DNA of 64,000 nucleotides from Flavobacteriales bacterium. Lineage in GTDB: Bacteria; Bacteroidota; Bacteroidia; Flavobacteriales_G; Salibacteraceae. This document shows, in pieces, positions 62,361 through 64,000 of the stretch; the first letter of the stretch is position 1, and every line of letters starts with the position of its first letter. Below the pieces are notes generated by a model. It was given only the letters and a program-made list of their open reading frames with translations. It did not search any database and had not been told where the DNA came from. The stretch is taken from NCBI GenBank assembly GCA_018660685.1, contig JABJJW010000009.1, positions 1 through 64,000 on the forward strand. Reading direction: 5' to 3'. Made by a program: the position numbers and the translations under genes.

Positions 62361-64000
62361 ATGATCGGATATTCTGGCATATATCATAGAGACAAAAGCT
62401 GGTCGCCATCCGACGATGATCATTTGACAGAGATGATCAACCAGCTCCAAGGAACCTCGGCATTGGAGCCATTAATTACTGAGTTTGAAAGCCACGGAAG
62501 ATGTGCAATGAAGATTGCGTCAATCGACCCAAGGTCACCGATGATCACCAAAGAAAATGAGGTTCGAAAGTTGTGTTTGTTTGGCGAATTGTACCCTCAG
62601 TCCACGGCGAATTCCCTTTTGGAAGCAGTGCTTGCCGATGACAGTGAGAATTTGACTTCTAGTATTCAGGATTTGAACGGAGCATTCAATCTCATTGTCT
62701 ACGACAAAACCAATTCTCAAGTCAAGATATTCAGGGACATTGGAGGAGTAAAAGCTTGCTTCTACCATGACAATGGACAGGAGGTGATTTTTTCGTCGGG
62801 GCTCCGGTCGGTAGCAAAATCATCACTTTACCGAGATAAACAAGTGGACACAAAAGGGCTATGGCTCAACCTTGCTTACCCTGCACCTCCACAGCCGCTC
62901 ACCGCATTCAAAGACATTTCTTGTCTCGAACGAGGAAGCCGTCTTTCGATAAATTCCACGGTAACAACCGACCATTACTGGACTATTCCTTCGAGGGATA
63001 TTGATATAGGTATGGACTTCAACTACGCTGTAGAGCGAGTGCATTCGACATTAACTGATGCAACATCCGATCGTGTTCAAGGAATTCAGAATCTAGGATC
63101 AACGCTCAGTGGAGGGGTTGATTCTGCCTATCTCTCTGCTCTAGCGTTCCAGAATAATGAGCACACGGAGGCATACACCTTTAAGCTCGCAGGAGAAGAG
63201 TACAGCCAATTGAATGAAGATGATGTTGCCGCTTTAACTGCACGGAAGTATGGCATGAAACATCACATAAAATCCTTTGTGTATGATGACTTCATGGAAG
63301 ATTTCCAAACGCTCATCAAACTGTACGAGCAGCCTGGTATCTCCATCGGAGCCTACTATAGTATTGCGAAACTGGGGCATCAGCTTGGATACTCGCATGT
63401 TGTGAATGGACTGGCCGGAGATGAGCTCTTTGGGGGATTTCATTTCTTCAAGCATCTCAGCTATTGGCCTCTTTTACGACTTCTCTCCCCAGTTGCCTCG
63501 CTCGTTCCTTCCAATAGAACAAAAGGTATTGACAAGTTCATCAAAGTGGCTGGGGCGGGATCGATTGATGAGTATTACTCTCGTGCATTTGCTATCTATC
63601 TCGACAAGGAATTGAAGAACGTGTTCAACAACCTGTACTTCAGTGCTCTTGACGCTCAGCAAGAGCTGTACAATCCTCGGCGAGAACCATTCAAGGATAG
63701 CATTTCTGGGTTGATGCACTACATGTTTAGCAACTGTCCGAATCACCACATCTACAGGTTCGAATCATTTTCGAATCACTTCGGAATTCAACCGTTGTAT
63801 CCATTTCTGGATAATAATGTGATTGAGCATGCATTTAAAGTTCCTTCTCGTTTCAAAGTGAAGGGCCACAAACGCAAAATTGTTTTAAAACAGGCCGCGG
63901 CTCCGTATGTCGTGCAACCCGCACTCACTGAAAACAAACGCGGCGTCGGAGCTCCAGTAAATAGCTGGATGAATACCCATCTCAAAGACATCAAAGAGGA
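62361..64000 (+). CDS. Asparagine-synthetase-like ATP-dependent amide-forming enzyme, partial (runs off the window)
   Basis: Absent from the ORF track because no stop is reached before 64000. The frame from ATG 62361 stays open for 546 codons. An N-terminal Ntn-type domain (MIGYSGIYHRD, aligning with the usual MCGI start) lacks the nucleophilic Cys2. The synthetase domain has the ATP pyrophosphatase loop LGSTLSGGVDSAYLS and GLAGDELFGG. Such Cys-less homologues include beta-lactam synthetase and lasso-peptide cyclase, which join or cyclise amides without glutamine. It probably forms an amide in the accessory pathway; the substrate is unknown. Confidence 0.88.
   Translation, partial: MIGYSGIYHRDKSWSPSDDDHLTEMINQLQGTSALEPLITEFESHGRCAMKIASIDPRSPMITKENEVRKLCLFGELYPQSTANSLLEAVLADDSENLTSSIQDLNGAFNLIVYDKTNSQVKIFRDIGGVKACFYHDNGQEVIFSSGLRSVAKSSLYRDKQVDTKGLWLNLAYPAPPQPLTAFKDISCLERGSRLSINSTVTTDHYWTIPSRDIDIGMDFNYAVERVHSTLTDATSDRVQGIQNLGSTLSGGVDSAYLSALAFQNNEHTEAYTFKLAGEEYSQLNEDDVAALTARKYGMKHHIKSFVYDDFMEDFQTLIKLYEQPGISIGAYYSIAKLGHQLGYSHVVNGLAGDELFGGFHFFKHLSYWPLLRLLSPVASLVPSNRTKGIDKFIKVAGAGSIDEYYSRAFAIYLDKELKNVFNNLYFSALDAQQELYNPRREPFKDSISGLMHYMFSNCPNHHIYRFESFSNHFGIQPLYPFLDNNVIEHAFKVPSRFKVKGHKRKIVLKQAAAPYVVQPALTENKRGVGAPVNSWMNTHLKDIKE

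Overview
The window reads as chromosomal DNA of a member of the Bacteroidota, most likely Flavobacteriales and close to the Cryomorphaceae/Schleiferiaceae type. The evidence is the set of lineage families (FloA with NfeD, the BT_3928-type DoxX protein, DUF1599, DUF4834, a DUF5687 ABC permease, YfhO, a CarB without the MGS domain, a PorE-like protein with SPOR domains). Near-matches to the Bacteroidota -7 promoter element TAnnTTTG also lie just upstream of several genes. I see no rRNA, tRNA, prophage, transposase or CRISPR array. The genus call is inference; no search was run.

Layout. 1-255: a repeat-bearing intergenic stretch. 256-14618 (+): prmA, a 1487-aa secreted protein of unknown function, plsY, a 1901-aa TPR/beta-propeller/triple-SPOR envelope protein, clpS, an M48 lipoprotein protease, nfeD and floA. 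14619-16787 (-): tpiA and a DoxX/thioredoxin-fold membrane protein. 16902-21800: a small Cys-rich lipoprotein, a terminator, a FecA-like TonB receptor behind two iron-box-like operators, a glycosyltransferase and an unknown membrane protein. This block appears to split a conserved cluster whose other half is DUF1599 and folP (21801-23213). 23259-26357 (+): accA, menC, menE. 26382-30798 (-): proline dehydrogenase, an M1 peptidase and an unknown secreted protein. 30952-40056: a small membrane protein, a glycolate oxidase-like flavoprotein, a DPP-IV peptidase plus POT peptide transporter, a thioredoxin-like protein, DUF1684, a SpoIIAA-like protein, a GNAT, a DinB protein and menB. 40053-42261 (-): a two-gene ABC exporter. 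42497-46427 (+): carB, DUF4834 and a methyltransferase.

46435-64000 is the accessory, cell-surface part. After a decayed SGNH-hydrolase gene comes a tightly coupled plus-strand operon: YfhO, glycosyltransferase, formyltransferase fusion, PIG-L deacetylase and sulfotransferase. It converges on a six-gene minus-strand operon, in transcription order ComA-like phosphosulfolactate synthase, histidine phosphatase, ATP-grasp ligase, NodB-like polysaccharide deacetylase, Wzx-like flippase and sulfotransferase. A divergent plus-strand operon then encodes a fold-type I PLP enzyme, a fold-type III PLP decarboxylase and an asparagine-synthetase-like enzyme lacking the glutaminase cysteine; the last gene runs off the window.

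The most interesting proposal is that this last region makes a sulfonated (sulfolactyl, cysteyl or tauryl) amide decoration on an exported, sulfated surface glycan or glycolipid. ComA would make phosphosulfolactate, the phosphatase would replace ComB, and the ATP-grasp and Asn-synthetase-like enzymes would form amides on amines exposed by the deacetylases. Gene content and coupling are visible in the sequence. The chemistry is inference.
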